Source: Rana temporaria
Lineage: Eukaryota; Chordata; Amphibia; Anura; Ranidae
Assembly: GCF_905171775.1 (NCBI RefSeq)
Contig: NC_053499.1
Location: 84,139,169-84,203,168 of the forward strand
Direction of reading: 5' to 3'
Length of the DNA stretch: 64,000 nucleotides
The position numbers were made by a program, and so were the translations under genes. This document shows positions 10,207 to 21,469 of the stretch, piece after piece. Numbering within the stretch: position 1 is the stretch's first letter; each line of letters starts with the position of its first letter. Below the pieces are notes generated by a model that ran no database searches, had not been told where the DNA came from, and saw only the letters and a program-made list of their open reading frames with translations.

Positions 10207-12476
10207 GTGGAATATACAACCTATCAACAGTAACCTTGACACAGAAGGAATCCAATATATTAAATGCGGGGTTAAAATGTACCACCACAAAATCAATAAA
10301 TAAGTTCAATGTATACATTGACATACAGAAATACATTAGAAAAATAAATATCAAAAGATATTTTTTATCAAATAGTTTTGGTGTGAAAAGCAACAAGTAC
10401 TCTGAGATGGTTGGGATAGACAGTGGTCTTAAGAACAAGTCACTCTTTAACCCACAACAAACGAATAACCATCAAGTAGAGGTTTTTAAACAGTTAGTTT
10501 TAAAAGATCTTGAAATTTTACCAGCTAAGAAAAGTCTCAACCCCAGATACATAGAGGAAGGCATAAAAGCCCTAGAACAACGTAAGGACATCATCGTCCG
10601 ACCGGCTGACAAAGGAGGAGGAGTTGTCGTGATGGACAAAACGTATTACCATACACAATTAAAAGAAATGTTGGATGACCAAAATACGTACCAACTTTTA
10701 AAGAAGGACCCAATGAAACAATACAGAGTTGATCTGCATAATCTGATAGATTATGGGTATTATATGAAGGTAATAACAAAGAAAGAAAAGTTATATCTAT
10801 GCCCAAGTTTCAACAGAACTCCAACGATATACACTGTCCCCAAAATACACAAACACCCAACACTACCACCAGCGAGACCTATCGTAAATGGCATAGAGTC
10901 CGTCACAGCCAGAATTGGACAATATTTAGATCACTTCATGCAAGGTAGTGTTATCACCACCAAGGCATTTTTAAAGGACACCACTAACTTTATACAGAAG
11001 ATAAAAGAAGTGAGTTTTCCTAAAGACTCAGAAGTGTTCTTAGTAACAGCGGATGTTGCTGCCCTTTATACCAACATTCAACACGATGATGCCCTCCTGG
11101 CCCTTAATTGGGCTATGAGCAAAAGAGAAGATTTACCTTTTGTTCAAAAGAAATTCCTGAAAATGGCACTAGACTACTGCCTTACCCATAATTATTTCTG
11201 GTATGGGGGGCAGTTCTACACTCAGAAGATAGGTGTGGCTATGGGTGCAAAGTTTGCACCCAGCCTAGCCAACCTATTTATGAGAGAATGGGAAGACAGA
11301 TGGATATATAATAATAGGAAGCAAGAGTTGATTTTTTACCAGAGATATATCGATGATCTCTTTATCATTTGGCAAGGAACAGAAGAATCACTAATTGCAT
11401 ACTCAGAGTGGCTTAATGGTAATAAGAATAACATTAAATTGGAATTTTCTTGGAGTAAACAGGAAATACACTACCTAGACGTTACGGTCATCAAAGGAGC
11501 AGACCATCTAACAACTAAAGCTTACTTTAAAGCAACTGATAGAAACAGTTTTATCCCAATTCAGAGTGGACATCATCCACGCTGGCTTCGAAATATACCT
11601 AAAGGCCAGTTCATGCGAATCAGGCGAAACTGCACGGAAGATGATGATTACAGAACACAATCTTCACTGATTCAACAGCGCTTCGTGGAAAAGGGATACA
11701 AAGAAGAATTGCTTGAGAAGATAAGACTCCAGGTGGGAGAGAGCTCACAGGTAGCCCTTCTACAACCTAAGGAACGCCCACGTGAACAAACACATGAATG
11801 GGGCTTCATATCAAACTACCATGACCAGTACCGTGAAGTGGAAATGATTTTTAAAAAACATTGGAACATACTAGCTATGGATAAAACACTAAAACCAATG
11901 TTACCGGAATCCCCTGTGTTCATCTACAGAAAAACAGCAAATTTTGGAGACCAAGTAGTGCATAAAGTCTTAGACCCCCCAAAAAAACTCCAAATGTTTT
12001 GGAATAAACCAGGGTTCACAGCCTGTAGAAAGTGCAAATCTTGTCGCCAGGTATCCACCCACTTGAGGGGCATAAGTAGCTTTACATCTACAGCTAATGG
12101 CAAAACTTTTGAGATTAAAGAATCAATTACGTGTGCTACAACACATGTGGTCTACGCTTTAGAATGCCCTTGTGGCTTAATGTACATAGGACGGACAAAA
12201 CGAAAATTGTCCAAAAGAGTGTCTGAACACATATACAATATTACCATTGGATATGAAGAGCATAGTGTTTCACTACATTTTTTAAAGAAACATGATAAGA
12301 ACCCCATAGGATTGAAATTTTGGGGGATTGACCGCGTTGGCCCCAACTGGCGGGGTGCCAACATGGTCCGAGAAATCTCAAAACGCGAAACACAATGGCT
12401 GTACATGACTAACACTCTCAGCCCAAATGGCCTAAATATAGATGTGGACCTCAATTGTTTTATAAGCAATCATTAG
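10035..12476 (+). CDS. PLE1 ORF2: reverse transcriptase plus GIY-YIG endonuclease
   Basis: 813 residues from the first ATG; roughly the first 56 overlap ORF1 in another frame and are probably not conserved. RT: RPADKGG at 189-195, the RPIVNG block at 281-286, catalytic D340 in V-T-A-D-V-A-A-L-Y, the Y-G-G-Q...M-G-A-K-F-A-P-S block at 390-410, and YIDD at 438-441. The thumb-like segment N-I-P-K-G-Q-F-M-R-I-R-R lies at about 520-531. The endonuclease has a cysteine cluster (CRKCKSC) and the GIY-YIG signature V-Y-A-L-E-C...M-Y-I-G-R from about 706 to 720. This is the enzyme for target-primed reverse transcription in PLEs. The frame lies -1 relative to ORF1, so it may be made by frameshifting (seven A at 10180-10186) or by reinitiation. 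All catalytic residues I can identify are intact. Confidence 0.92.
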   Translation: MERTRTTIPQPQLHERVVEPTTTGEPSQPGQKQQNSNRRGCRAGQRIQQKKAKTGRLSGIYNLSTVTLTQKESNILNAGLKCTTTKSINKFNVYIDIQKYIRKINIKRYFLSNSFGVKSNKYSEMVGIDSGLKNKSLFNPQQTNNHQVEVFKQLVLKDLEILPAKKSLNPRYIEEGIKALEQRKDIIVRPADKGGGVVVMDKTYYHTQLKEMLDDQNTYQLLKKDPMKQYRVDLHNLIDYGYYMKVITKKEKLYLCPSFNRTPTIYTVPKIHKHPTLPPARPIVNGIESVTARIGQYLDHFMQGSVITTKAFLKDTTNFIQKIKEVSFPKDSEVFLVTADVAALYTNIQHDDALLALNWAMSKREDLPFVQKKFLKMALDYCLTHNYFWYGGQFYTQKIGVAMGAKFAPSLANLFMREWEDRWIYNNRKQELIFYQRYIDDLFIIWQGTEESLIAYSEWLNGNKNNIKLEFSWSKQEIHYLDVTVIKGADHLTTKAYFKATDRNSFIPIQSGHHPRWLRNIPKGQFMRIRRNCTEDDDYRTQSSLIQQRFVEKGYKEELLEKIRLQVGESSQVALLQPKERPREQTHEWGFISNYHDQYREVEMIFKKHWNILAMDKTLKPMLPESPVFIYRKTANFGDQVVHKVLDPPKKLQMFWNKPGFTACRKCKSCRQVSTHLRGISSFTSTANGKTFEIKESITCATTHVVYALECPCGLMYIGRTKRKLSKRVSEHIYNITIGYEEHSVSLHFLKKHDKNPIGLKFWGIDRVGPNWRGANMVREISKRETQWLYMTNTLSPNGLNIDVDLNCFISNH

Positions 12477-14454
12477 AAAGACAGAAATCAGCATAAGATT
12501 AAGCTAACCTAACCTTAGTGCCAGAATAAGTCAGGTCCTCTATCTAACATTACATGTTTAATATTTTGTTATATTTTAACACCTCTTAATAATTTTAATA
12601 CTTTTAACATAATTTTAACAAATAACATAACAGTACTTTTAAATATTTTAAATATTTGGAATGTAATGCCATGGTCTAGGTGTTATATTCATATTTATGT
12701 TTATTCATAGAATAGCATTGGAATGATGTAGATCCACATATGAAGACAATAACAACGATTTTAATGAGAGGATGATTTTCATTATAAATAATATTCTTTT
12801 TGTGTATAATTGATTATGGACAATTGTTGTGGTGAAATATTAGAGATTGAACTCTCACTATATCAAAGATGCACATTGCTAATGCTATGAGATATGTATA
12901 ATGGTTTTAAAGTTTTTCGGCTGTCAGAAGTGTCTGCTCACACAGTAATAGGGCGACAGCCACATATATACATATCAACAGCAAGATAATTATATATATC
13001 TTTATATAGTTTGTATAAAATAGCTATAATATATATATATATATTTTTTAATCCCCTAATAATATGTTCTCTCAAAAAGAAGGTTTTTTAAAATAACATT
13101 TTTTGAAACAATCAGTGTAAACAAATATCATATCGGAGTAAAGAGTATTCTAAAAGATCCTATGCTTTTCCCTCACTAGGATCAAAGACAACCCGAGAGG
13201 AAAAACAGATCCAGAGGGGTTAATGAGGAAGGATACACGCCTCCACTATTGTATAAGAATAGCGGAATTGCCAGCACTCGTCAGCCGATCCGATACATCA
13301 GCTATTTTAAGCGATGCTCAAAACGAGGGCTGGTTCTAGTGACTGGAACGCACGGTCAGCTAAGTAGGAGGTTTTCCACCAAGACTGCTGACGTGTGTCC
13401 AAGTAACAAAGCAGAGGGGTGGGAACTCTGTATCCCCATCCCTCGAACCACGTGACCGTCGCGCACCAATCAGAGGCGAGAGACGTCACGGAGAACGAAC
13501 CCAGAGCAAGGAAGCACAGCTGATGGGGAGGTTCCCTACAGCCTTGTCAAATGCTGTCCAATAGGGTCCGTAGAGGGGAGGTACTCAAAGCAGAGTCCCC
13601 ACTATAAATTCAACAGACTAAGACGTGTAGCCACGCCCTCTGAAGACGTGGACCTGTCACGAAACGCGTCAGGGCGTGACTACACGACGATACAGCTTGC
13701 AAGGCAGCCTAGCTTCTACCCGGGACTTACGAAGGGATTTTTGAGCCTGAGTAATTTGGAGCCATATTCCTGAGCGAGCAGAGGCAGCAGCCTTTATGAC
13801 AAGCGCTACTTATTTTAACTTTGTGTAAGCATGAGCGGGTAGCAGGGGTTTTATTGTTTAAATAAAAAAGATTTACACTATGGAAAGTCTCTTTTGCCTC
13901 CCTGCATGACTGCCAAGCTTCACAGACTGAAGAGCACACGGATCATCACCACACACCAGAGGAGGAGAACCGATGCGTATAAGTGGATATATCCAATGCT
14001 TTTAAAGTACTACATTTTGGTGAGTACAAAACCTTAGGGGGAAATCAAAGAGAATCACTACTAGCATTTCAGCAGACAAATAGCTATACTGTGAAGATTA
14101 CTCCTAACAAAGAACTGTACACTTGAGAAATTACAAGGACTATCAGTAACGGACTCACAAAGAGTGGGCACATATGTTTCATAATATTGTTTATGCGATA
14201 TATACATAGTCTCAGAAATCTTTTTTCTTAATGCACCATTGCAGTATATGAGTATTAGGCTCATCAGCCTTTTTAGGCTATTTTTAGCGCTGTTAATGTT
14301 TTGTTAATATTTTTTTAATAATACATCGTTTTCATGTCAATATTTTTATAATAGCTGCTTTTCCACTGCATAAAACATTTATATATTTAATGTACTTTCC
14401 ATTGAGCGCTGGGATCAGAATAATCCGCAGGTTTTTTCTGATAAATTTTCTTCA
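12477..14454 (+). repeat. PLE1 3' region (downstream terminal repeat)
   Basis: Homologous to 7112-9093, with a few differences: a 4-bp deletion and several substitutions near 13437-13486, and G for A inside the hammerhead stem II loop. It carries the same TATA box (13603-13608) and (TA)n tract. The sequence after 14454 is unrelated to the sequence before ORF1, which fixes the element 3' end. Confidence 0.88.
13624..13686 (+). ncRNA. Hammerhead-ribozyme-like motif (PLE1, downstream repeat)
   Basis: Same fold as at 8263-8325, with predicted cleavage after 13670. That is exactly 5361 nt downstream of the upstream site (8309), so the two motifs bracket one unit length of PLE1 RNA in the sense direction. 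The stem II loop reads GACCTGT instead of GACCTAT. Confidence 0.65.
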
Positions 14455-14644
14455 TTCTTTTTATAAAGTGTGGTATAATTGTCTGTTTTTACAATCCTTC
14501 TAAGCTTAACACAGGATTTTATCCATTACCAAACCTGCAACATTTCTCTATCTTTGGCCAAGTTTCCTACATGGAAAAACACCAAGTATCCACTAAATCA
14601 CCTCTGTGTGAAACCCTAACTAGGTTGTTCTTGTGGCCAACACT

Positions 14645-14986
14645 CAGTGCCGATCATGACCTCCCTGGGGCCCTAGGCAAAATGACATGGCACATTAAAA
14701 ATGAGAAGCAGGGGGCGCTGACGACAGTGACATGTCACATTAAAGAAAGTAGAGAAGCGGGGGGAGGGGGTGTTCTGCTGTTGGAAATGACATCTTACAT
14801 TAAATTGAGAAGCAGGGGGTGCTGACTTGTTACCTCTTCTCCCATGCAGCCAGCAAGTTGAGAAGCGGGTGAGGGGGAGAAAATGACTTCTTATCAGGCG
14901 GGGCCTCTAGTAATTTGGGGGCCCTTCACAGCTTTGCGTGGCCCTAAGTGGCTTGCATAGTGAGCCTATAGGGCGGATCGGCCATG
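14645..14986 (+). mobile_element. hAT-type MITE (342 bp)
   Basis: Flanked by a perfect 8-bp duplication CCAACACT (14637-14644 and 14987-14994). The ends are imperfect inverted repeats (CAGTGCCGATC and GATCGGCCATG). The 8-bp duplication and CA/TG ends fit hAT. No coding capacity. A relative lies inverted at 17070-17331. Confidence 0.85.
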
Positions 14987-14994
14987 CCAACACT

Positions 14995-15279
14995 TGTGCT
15001 ACTGAGTCTATATGTGTAACCAACTGCTGAGCATACTCTCCTTTTACTGTATATTGACTTAAGTTGGATTATTTAAATCTAGTTAATAACACATCTACAT
15101 TAAAGAAAAAATTGGTCTCACATAAAAAGATCATAAATAGAATGAACAACCAATTATTATGCCCACAAACATGAACCTTGAGAGATCTATTCTTGAACTG
15201 TATATATACACAACCTGAAAGAAAAAGCACATGCCGCAAAATAATAAAAGCAAATAATCAGAGTACACATGAAAATTAC
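14995..15279. other. No feature recognised
   Basis: AT-rich sequence between the hAT MITE and the Myb-like remnant. It probably belongs to the decayed Harbinger element that follows. Confidence 0.4.
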
Positions 15280-15669
15280 TTACGTCTTCTGATGACTCTT
15301 CGAATCCTCTCCATCTGCTCTGGCTCTCTGATTTTCAGGTCAGACCATCTCTTGCGCAACTGATCCCTGGACCTCTGCACCCCAAATTTTTCATGGATAG
15401 TCCTCCGTATCTTCTCCATGATCTGGGCCTTGACTTTATTTGGGTTCTTGTAAGGCCCTACAGTCGTAGTCCTCCTTTTTAAGGATTGCCACCATCTCGA
15501 CCATCTCGGCGAAGGACATGTTGGTGGTTTTGTACCTCCTGCTCCTCCTGGTGGGTGCCTGGCCTCTCTCCTGCCTGGTTGCAGCTTGCTGTCTCTCCTC
15601 CATCATGTCTTCACCGCCTTGCATTGACCGACTGAAAAGGGGCGTGGCAATTACTAAAACGATCGTCAT
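15280..15669 (-). pseudogene. PIF/Harbinger Myb-like DNA-binding protein, frameshifted
   Basis: The minus strand encodes M-S-F-A-E-M-V-E-M-V near the start, then after a frameshift around 15466 a helical segment with R-S-R-D-Q-L-R-K-R-W-S-D-L-K, the spacing seen in Myb/SANT-like proteins of Harbinger transposons. The last codons run into GTAAGT at 15283-15278, a good splice donor, so an intron may have followed. The protein would have helped the transposase bind the element ends. Not functional as read. Confidence 0.6.
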
Positions 15670-16758
15670 GGGTGGGGAAACGTGCAGAGCTTCTCACATG
15701 TGCAGTGTATGAAGGGATATTGCGTGAGTGAGAACGTCATTCACAGTCGGTAGAAAACTTCGGAAAAACGATCGTGCAGAACGACGATACGAAACTTGAT
15801 TTTGGACTTCATGATCAGTGGATGAGTTTGTGGGTTAGATATGGGGAGAAAGCTAAGGTTTGACTGACATTAGCTTTTTTTGCTTAATTTTGACTTGCAG
15901 AAATAATGAAGGCCTTTGTTGTGGAAAATTCTATAACTGTATGTTGTCAGATGTCCCCCCAGTGTCGATTTTGCTGTAATGCGCTCAAGTGAGCGAATTC
16001 ACACATACAGACGTTGGTGGAAGGCCATTGGCGCAAACACCTTTTCATGGACACAGCAGATTTGCGAGCTCCTTTTAGGGACGCTCATTTATGCCTCAGC
16101 AAGGGACTGGCCACTTCTTGTCGACTGCATTAAATGACTCCGAGTGGACAGATCTGCGTACATGGAAACTGTAGCATAACTATACGAAAATTATGGTTAT
16201 CTGATCCATGATTTAAGTATGGTTTGCAACATTGGCAATGGTGGTTTGCACACGGCTCTGTGCAGTGGCCATGCTTTCTGATTCCTTTGTCTTTTACAGA
16301 GCATGGTGACTGCCCCCAGCCGTTTTCACACACCACTACTAAGCATTGTTTGAATCACATGTCTGTGATTGGTTCTTTTGAAAGTATACAACATGTCTGA
16401 TTGGCTGTTTTGTGAAGCCACATCTTTTGTTACTGATGGTGACCCTATATAATAAACAAACAAGCTGCTCGAAGTCAGTGATGACTGGGAGCTAGGATGG
16501 AATGAGAACAATTGCTGAGGTCTCTTGACTTGTATGAATGGCAGAGAATGATGGTGAGTGAATCTATTTAGCTTAGGGATGGATTATTTCATTAAGATGA
16601 ATTACAGAAAAGATATCTGTCTGTCTGCTCCGCAAACAGCCAGAAATTCTACAACACCTTCAGAGAACAGGAGTTCTTCACAGAATTTGATCAAAGGGGG
16701 CCCCGGATGGCAACCCCCCTTTTTTCTAGAATTTTTTTTTTCCAAAAAAATAATTTAT
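15670..16758. other. Decayed Harbinger interior, no confident gene
   Basis: The stretch lies between the Myb-like remnant and the transposase C-terminus, both on the minus strand, so it is probably element interior. I could not translate a convincing transposase catalytic core from it. Confidence 0.4.
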
Positions 16759-17061
16759 TCAGCCAAGATCTGGCATTGTAATGGCCCCCCCAACCCTAAA
16801 ATAATCGACATATTGTTGCCACACAGCACGTGCGCTTTGGGGGTCCAAGCCTGTATGGACAGTCTCACGGGCCACCACCACTGGAACATCAGTGGCCTCA
16901 TCAGGCACAAGTGTCATGTAGTTTGTTGAGGGTCTCTTTAGGAAATTGTGCAATATGCAGCAGCAAAGTATGACATGGTTCAGATTCTACTTAACAAACC
17001 TACAGTCCTTATCTTGTTTGCACCGCCTGTATACTGCTGTTCAAAGTATATAGGGCCAAAG
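16759..17061 (-). pseudogene. PIF/Harbinger transposase C-terminal remnant
   Basis: The minus strand reads C-C-I-L-H-N-F-L-K-R-P, the conserved C-terminal C-x-L-H-N block of Harbinger/HARBI1-like transposases, preceded by Y-R-R-C. The upstream part, which would hold the catalytic acidic residues, is degraded and interrupted by the hAT MITE at 17070-17331. Confidence 0.6.
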
Positions 17062-17069
17062 GGTCTTGT

Positions 17070-17331
17070 CAGGGCCTATGCTCCCTATAGGCACACTATG
17101 CAAGCTGCTTAGGGCCCCCCAAATTACTAGAGGCCCCGCCTGGTTAGAAGTCATTTTCGCCCCGCTTCTACACTCGCTGGCTGAGTCATTTCCGACAGCA
17201 GAACACCCCCTGCCCCCGCTTCTCAACTTTCTTTAATGTGACATGTTACTGTCATCAGCGCCCCCCGCTTCTCATTTTTAATGTGCCATGTCATTTTGCT
17301 TAGGGCCCCAGGGAGGTCAGGATCGGCACTG
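17070..17331 (-). mobile_element. hAT-type MITE (262 bp)
   Basis: Perfect 8-bp target duplication GGTCTTGT at 17062-17069 and 17332-17339. The right end (GATCGGCACTG) is the reverse complement of the left end of the MITE at 14645, and the two share long stretches of internal sequence, so they are family members in opposite orientation. Confidence 0.85.
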
Positions 17332-17604
17332 GGTCTTGTAATGACCTGGGGGGAGTGGTGGCGGGGAAACCCATGCTATTTTTTTTCAATGATTTTTATC
17401 CATATTGCAGGGACCAAACATTACATTAAAGCCGCAAGCAGTATTATTATTTTTTTTCTGAGAGTAATCTCATTTTGTGCAGGGACAGTTCTAAACATGT
17501 GCCACTACTATAGACACCCAGCAGGTACGATATTTAAAGGAATTTTTCATAATTTTTTTCACTTTAACTACTTGCCGACCTGCCGCCGTCGTTTTAAGCT
17601 CCCA
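17332..17604. other. No feature recognised
   Basis: Mixed sequence with T-rich runs between the hAT MITE and the L1/Tx1 fragment. Confidence 0.4.
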
Positions 17605-18505
17605 TCAATATTTGAACATAACTTTACCCCTCTTCTTAAATAAGTTGAATCTGATTTGAGAACCTGGCACTCGGGTTATTTATCATGGTTTGGCAGGGCT
17701 GCCATCTGCAAGATGACGGTCCTTCCAAGGGTGTTGTACTTGATACGTACTCTTCCTATTAGTATACCCCGTGGCTTTTTTAATTCATTGCAATACATCC
17801 AAATGAGATTTATCTAGGCGCACAGACCACTCCGTAACAAAGTGTCCCTGTTTACTAGACCCAAAAGGTTGGGAGGATTGGGTGTCCCTGATTACAAGAA
17901 ATATTACCATGCTTCTCATGTTGCCAGAATTATTGATTGGCATTGCCACTCTACTTGCAAGGAATGGGTCAAGATTGAATCACTTCAAATTCCCATCCCG
18001 CTACAATTTTCTCCCTTGATTCCTAGGATCAGTCTCCCCCGACCCCTGAGAGCTCACCCCCTGATTGGAACTACACTTGAAATTTTTCACCAACTGGCCA
18101 AGAACCCCAACTTTTCGTCGCTGTTGAGCCCTCTCACTCCACTTGGGGAGAATCCGGGGTTTCCGCCAGGCGTGGGGAACCACTTCCTGAGAGTCCCCAA
18201 AGATAGGACGCCTCTTTTGACCCTACATTGCTTTGATAACAAAATAATGAAAGACCTGATTCAATTCAAAAGAGACAATGATATGCCCCTACTGCCCATG
18301 TGGCTATACCTTCAAATTCACAGCTTCACCATTAACACTATGCATAGGAGACATTTCACTAGAGACCTCGTGGAGTTGGAGTCGGTGTGCCTCAAGGTGG
18401 AACAGGTTCCTAGAACCACCTCTGTTGCCTATGCGTAGTTGCAGGACCTGGTGTCTAGCACAGATAGCTACCAGGAAAAATGGTCGACTAATCTTGGTAT
18501 AATGA
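17605..18505 (+). pseudogene. L1/Tx1-type LINE ORF2, RT thumb and C-terminal part
   Basis: Translation shows W-H-S-G-Y-L-S-W-F-G-R, K-M-T-V-L-P-R-V-L-Y and then G-G-L-G-V-P-D-Y-K-K-Y-Y, the order found after the RT palm in L1/Tx1 LINEs. In-frame stops are present (for example just before the segment starting at 17842). The reading resumes at 25357 because PLE2 inserted at 18505/18506. Confidence 0.75.
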
Positions 18506-18759
18506 AAAAAGTGAATATTACCGCGCTTGTCAGGGGAGGGGAAGAGGGGGGGAGGGAAGTGGGGAGGGTACAGCTGCGGCACTGAAAGGTGTATCAAACC
18601 GTAAATACTTAATAATAGGGAGGGTAGTGCTGCGCTAGTGGGTGGTGGATGGGTGGGTGTATGGGCAAGTGGGGGAAGGGAATGGAAGATGGTATAACTG
18701 AAAGTGGGAACAGTGTAACCAAAATAGCATAAACAAAAAACTGATCAGTGAACAATACT

Positions 18760-20340
18760 GGTGCAAATCATATAACTCCACACATTTCTCATTAATGTGA
18801 TAAATAAAATAAGGTATTGGATAGTGCAAAACAGTAATTTGTGTGTAACACAACACCCAAATAAATTGTGATGGGTAACAATATTAAACTGGTGATAAAA
18901 AGTCAATAGACAAGGCTTGAGCTGTGTCAGCCAAATAATATATGGATAATAATTAAACAGTCCAAAAAATAGGAGAAAGTGCTGGTGTAGGTCCGCAGTG
19001 TGAGGTGGAAGAAGGATGGGTATCCAGTGATCCTTTTAAGGTGAATAAGGGTGTCCCCTTACCTTACTGCTGTAAGGTAACAGCATATAGATCCAACCAC
19101 ATTAAGTGGTTAACCAGATGGGCTTTTATCCAGAAACGATAGATCCTCCTTGGAAATCTTGTCCCGGATTGATGAGTATCACACCCCAAAGAAAATAAAG
19201 CATCGATAGTGTGATATCGTTTAAAATTTTAATTCTCGTAAAAAGTATAAACAAGGGTACTCACATTGTTAAAAATACAATAAGGCATGTAAGAAAGGAG
19301 AGCAGTCTGTCGCCAACGTCACCTCCGATACCTCTCAGTGGGCTCATGCGCATTCGTCACTATCATGTGACTTCCTTAGGAGTAATGAGAGGCATAGGGG
19401 AGATACCTTATATAAGGTGACTTGTTTGGTGGGCTGTCGGTAAAATCGGCTGTTTGTCATACAGGAAATGTGGCCGCAGCCATTTTCCCGTAGCCTGCTG
19501 GTATCCAATAAAAATAGAGATACTAGTATCCCACCCAGCATATATTTGGCTAAATGGCAAAGAAAGGTGAATGATGGGCATGCCATCTTATTTATATATT
19601 TGATTTTTTAAAACTTGGAGCAAGGGACAAAAACGAAGAAAGCAAAAATTTTTTTACAAAGAAATCCCATTATATCCCCATGACATTGTGTGCTGACATT
19701 CTAAACAAGTTCAGCCGGAAGTCCGGCAGCCGCCATTTTGTTGAAGCTCGGGAGGCGTCCCCAGCGTTTCACAGGGCGCTGGGTGTCCGTCTCTCCCATT
19801 GAGCCATCTTTTGTGGTGTCTAGTTAGGAGCCAGCACGGGGCCCCCCGGTCTCGGCCAGTATTATAAGCCCGGTAGCCGACATGTAGCGGCGGCGTCCGT
19901 CCAAACGAGCGCCGCCGGAAGTGGAGCCGCGGCTGTTTTGCAGCCACCGGAAGTGGAGCTGCGGCCATTTTTCCGGAGCCAATGGCTATTTCAATGATAA
20001 TGGGCAACATCCTCTAGGAGGGAAATTAAAAACATTTAAAACCGAGTAGAAGAATGTTTAATACCTCGTAATGTACCTAAGAGAGTTAGGATTCGATTAA
20101 TACCACATATAAGGGATATTTGAAGCCAAAATAAAATTGTTTGTTAAAAAATAAAATTTTTTTTTTTTAAAAAAGATATGTCGACATATAAATATATTAA
20201 TTTTTGCATTGAATAAATATGCCACATAAAGTTAAAATCGTAGATGATGTGTGCGAATAGATCCATATATAAATATTAAAACAATCTGCGTCATCAATAT
20301 TGGGTAGCAAGGAGGTGAGAGAGGAACAGAGGAAATAAGT
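18760..20340 (-). repeat. Inverted copy of PLE2 3' region (left arm)
   Basis: Reverse complement of 23761-25340; paired positions sum to about 44100. It starts with the complement of the right terminus and ends with AAATAAGT next to a poly-T run and truncated ORF1. The arms differ at scattered bases, for example CTAAGGA in place of CTGAGGA in the ribozyme core. Confidence 0.9.
19331..19392 (-). ncRNA. Hammerhead-like motif (PLE2 inverted arm, core mutated)
   Basis: Mirror of 24708-24769. The core reads CTAAGGA instead of CTGAGGA, changing a residue that is invariant in active hammerheads. This copy is therefore predicted to be inactive. Confidence 0.5.
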
Positions 20341-20344
20341 TTTT

Positions 20345-21469
20345 TTTTTTTTTTCCCACGGCGTCTACGATGGGATATAACCCCCAATGATGGCCTAATA
20401 GACCAGGCTTCAATAGATGAATGGTTTAAATTTTTTTAATACCAAGGGGTTAGAACTATTGATGTTCCTACTAGACAGAAAAAAGAGAAAGTTGAAACTG
20501 ATCGAACAGATCATTTTAGAGGTTAAGGAAGAATTAGAAGCATATAAAGATTCAGGAGATCTCGTAAGATATACAACACAACTGAATACAGATCTAACAA
20601 AGAAAGACAAGGAAGTACAACACAGGAAAAGCAAAAAATACAGTCGTGATATAAATGACCTTAAAACGAATCACACATTTAAATGGCAAAGCCAATCGGG
20701 CCGCTCAGACCCTATTTCAACCTATTCCACACCAGAGAGAAATGTGAGGGTCTACTCACCCCCGAGAGTGATTAATTATATTGGACCCACCCAAGAAACA
20801 CATGATAGGAATAGGTATGAATCGCCCCGGCAATATAGACACGAAGAGAGACAGGGCAACTATAATCAACATACTCCCTACCAAAATGAGAGAAGACCGC
20901 CTCAAAATGAGCGGACACCTCAGAATGGCTGGAAGAAACCCTTCTGGAAAAAACGTAGAAATAATAACAATGGCAATAATTATGGACATAGACCGCCACA
21001 GGATCAGAGGGACAATAGACCTCAACCTCAAAACCAACGAGACAATAGAGGTGGAGGCTATGAGAATAGAGGCCGGCCACACGAAACCAACCATTACCAG
21101 GGACGTCCAAATGAATACCAAGAGAACAGAGGATATACATATGAACAGAGAAGGAGAAGCCCTGTTCGCTCAAATGATCGAAGAGAGGGAGATCGAAGTT
21201 ATTACACTCATCACCCACAGGATAGGAGTCCAATTCCTACACGGAACTATTATGCACCCTTAGAACAGAGAACAGTGGATGACAGAGTGGAGAGGCACCA
21301 AAACCCCAATACCTCCTCTTTTTTAGAGAGGGGTCAAGAATACCATCCGCCTCGACATATAGAGGAAACAAGAGCCTACAGAAGAACCCCAGAAAGAAAC
21401 GGGGAAAGCGAGGAGGAAAGAGAACACAAAAGAAAAAGAACGGAAAGGGAGAGGGAATCTTCAACCTAA
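20345..21469 (+). pseudogene. PLE2 ORF1, 5'-truncated and frameshifted
   Basis: The frame at about 20360-20435 reads R-L-R-W-D-I-T-P-N-D-G-L, matching S-L-R-W-E-V-A-P-Q-D-G-L around residue 66 of PLE1 ORF1, so roughly the first 65 residues are missing. A run of seven T near 20435 shifts the frame; the rest reads from 20417. It keeps the lysine-rich helix, the K-K-Y-S-R-D-I-N-D motif and a long Arg/Asn/Gln-rich tail. It ends at 21469, overlapping the start of the ORF2 frame. Confidence 0.75.

Larger units (their letters stand above)
1..12458. repeat. Giant inverted repeat (palindrome) of PLE1 sequence, about 6.2 kb per arm
   Basis: Bases 1-6222 are the reverse complement of 6239-12458. Paired positions sum to 12461 near the centre and to 12459 farther out, because the left arm has one more TA unit in the run near 4780. 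I noticed about ten substitutions, for example three just upstream of ORF1 and three missense changes in ORF1, so the arms are roughly 99.8 percent identical. The spacer is 16 nt (6223-6238). The left arm runs off the window start, so its true length is unknown. Each arm carries a 5'-truncated PLE1 copy, its 3' region, and then a second copy with ORF1 and ORF2. Confidence 0.95.
9094..14454 (+). mobile_element. PLE1, complete Penelope-like element copy (5361 bp)
   Basis: The unit has a 27-bp leader, ORF1, an overlapping ORF2 and a 2-kb 3' region ending at 14454, where the upstream repeat match stops and unrelated sequence begins. ORF2 has the Penelope-type RT and GIY-YIG endonuclease, which defines the superfamily; the combination resembles the Neptune PLEs known from frogs. 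Both ORFs are open, so the copy could be recent or active. The target-site duplication cannot be checked because the other end lies outside the window. Confidence 0.85.

Noticed and set aside
14645..17331. A single transposon with 300-bp inverted ends enclosing the Harbinger remnants
   Set aside because: Each end is an independent MITE with its own perfect 8-bp duplication (CCAACACT and GGTCTTGT).
20772..21263. Alternative frames of 121-160 codons overlapping PLE2 ORF1
   Set aside because: Shadows of the Arg/Asn-rich ORF1 tail in other frames.
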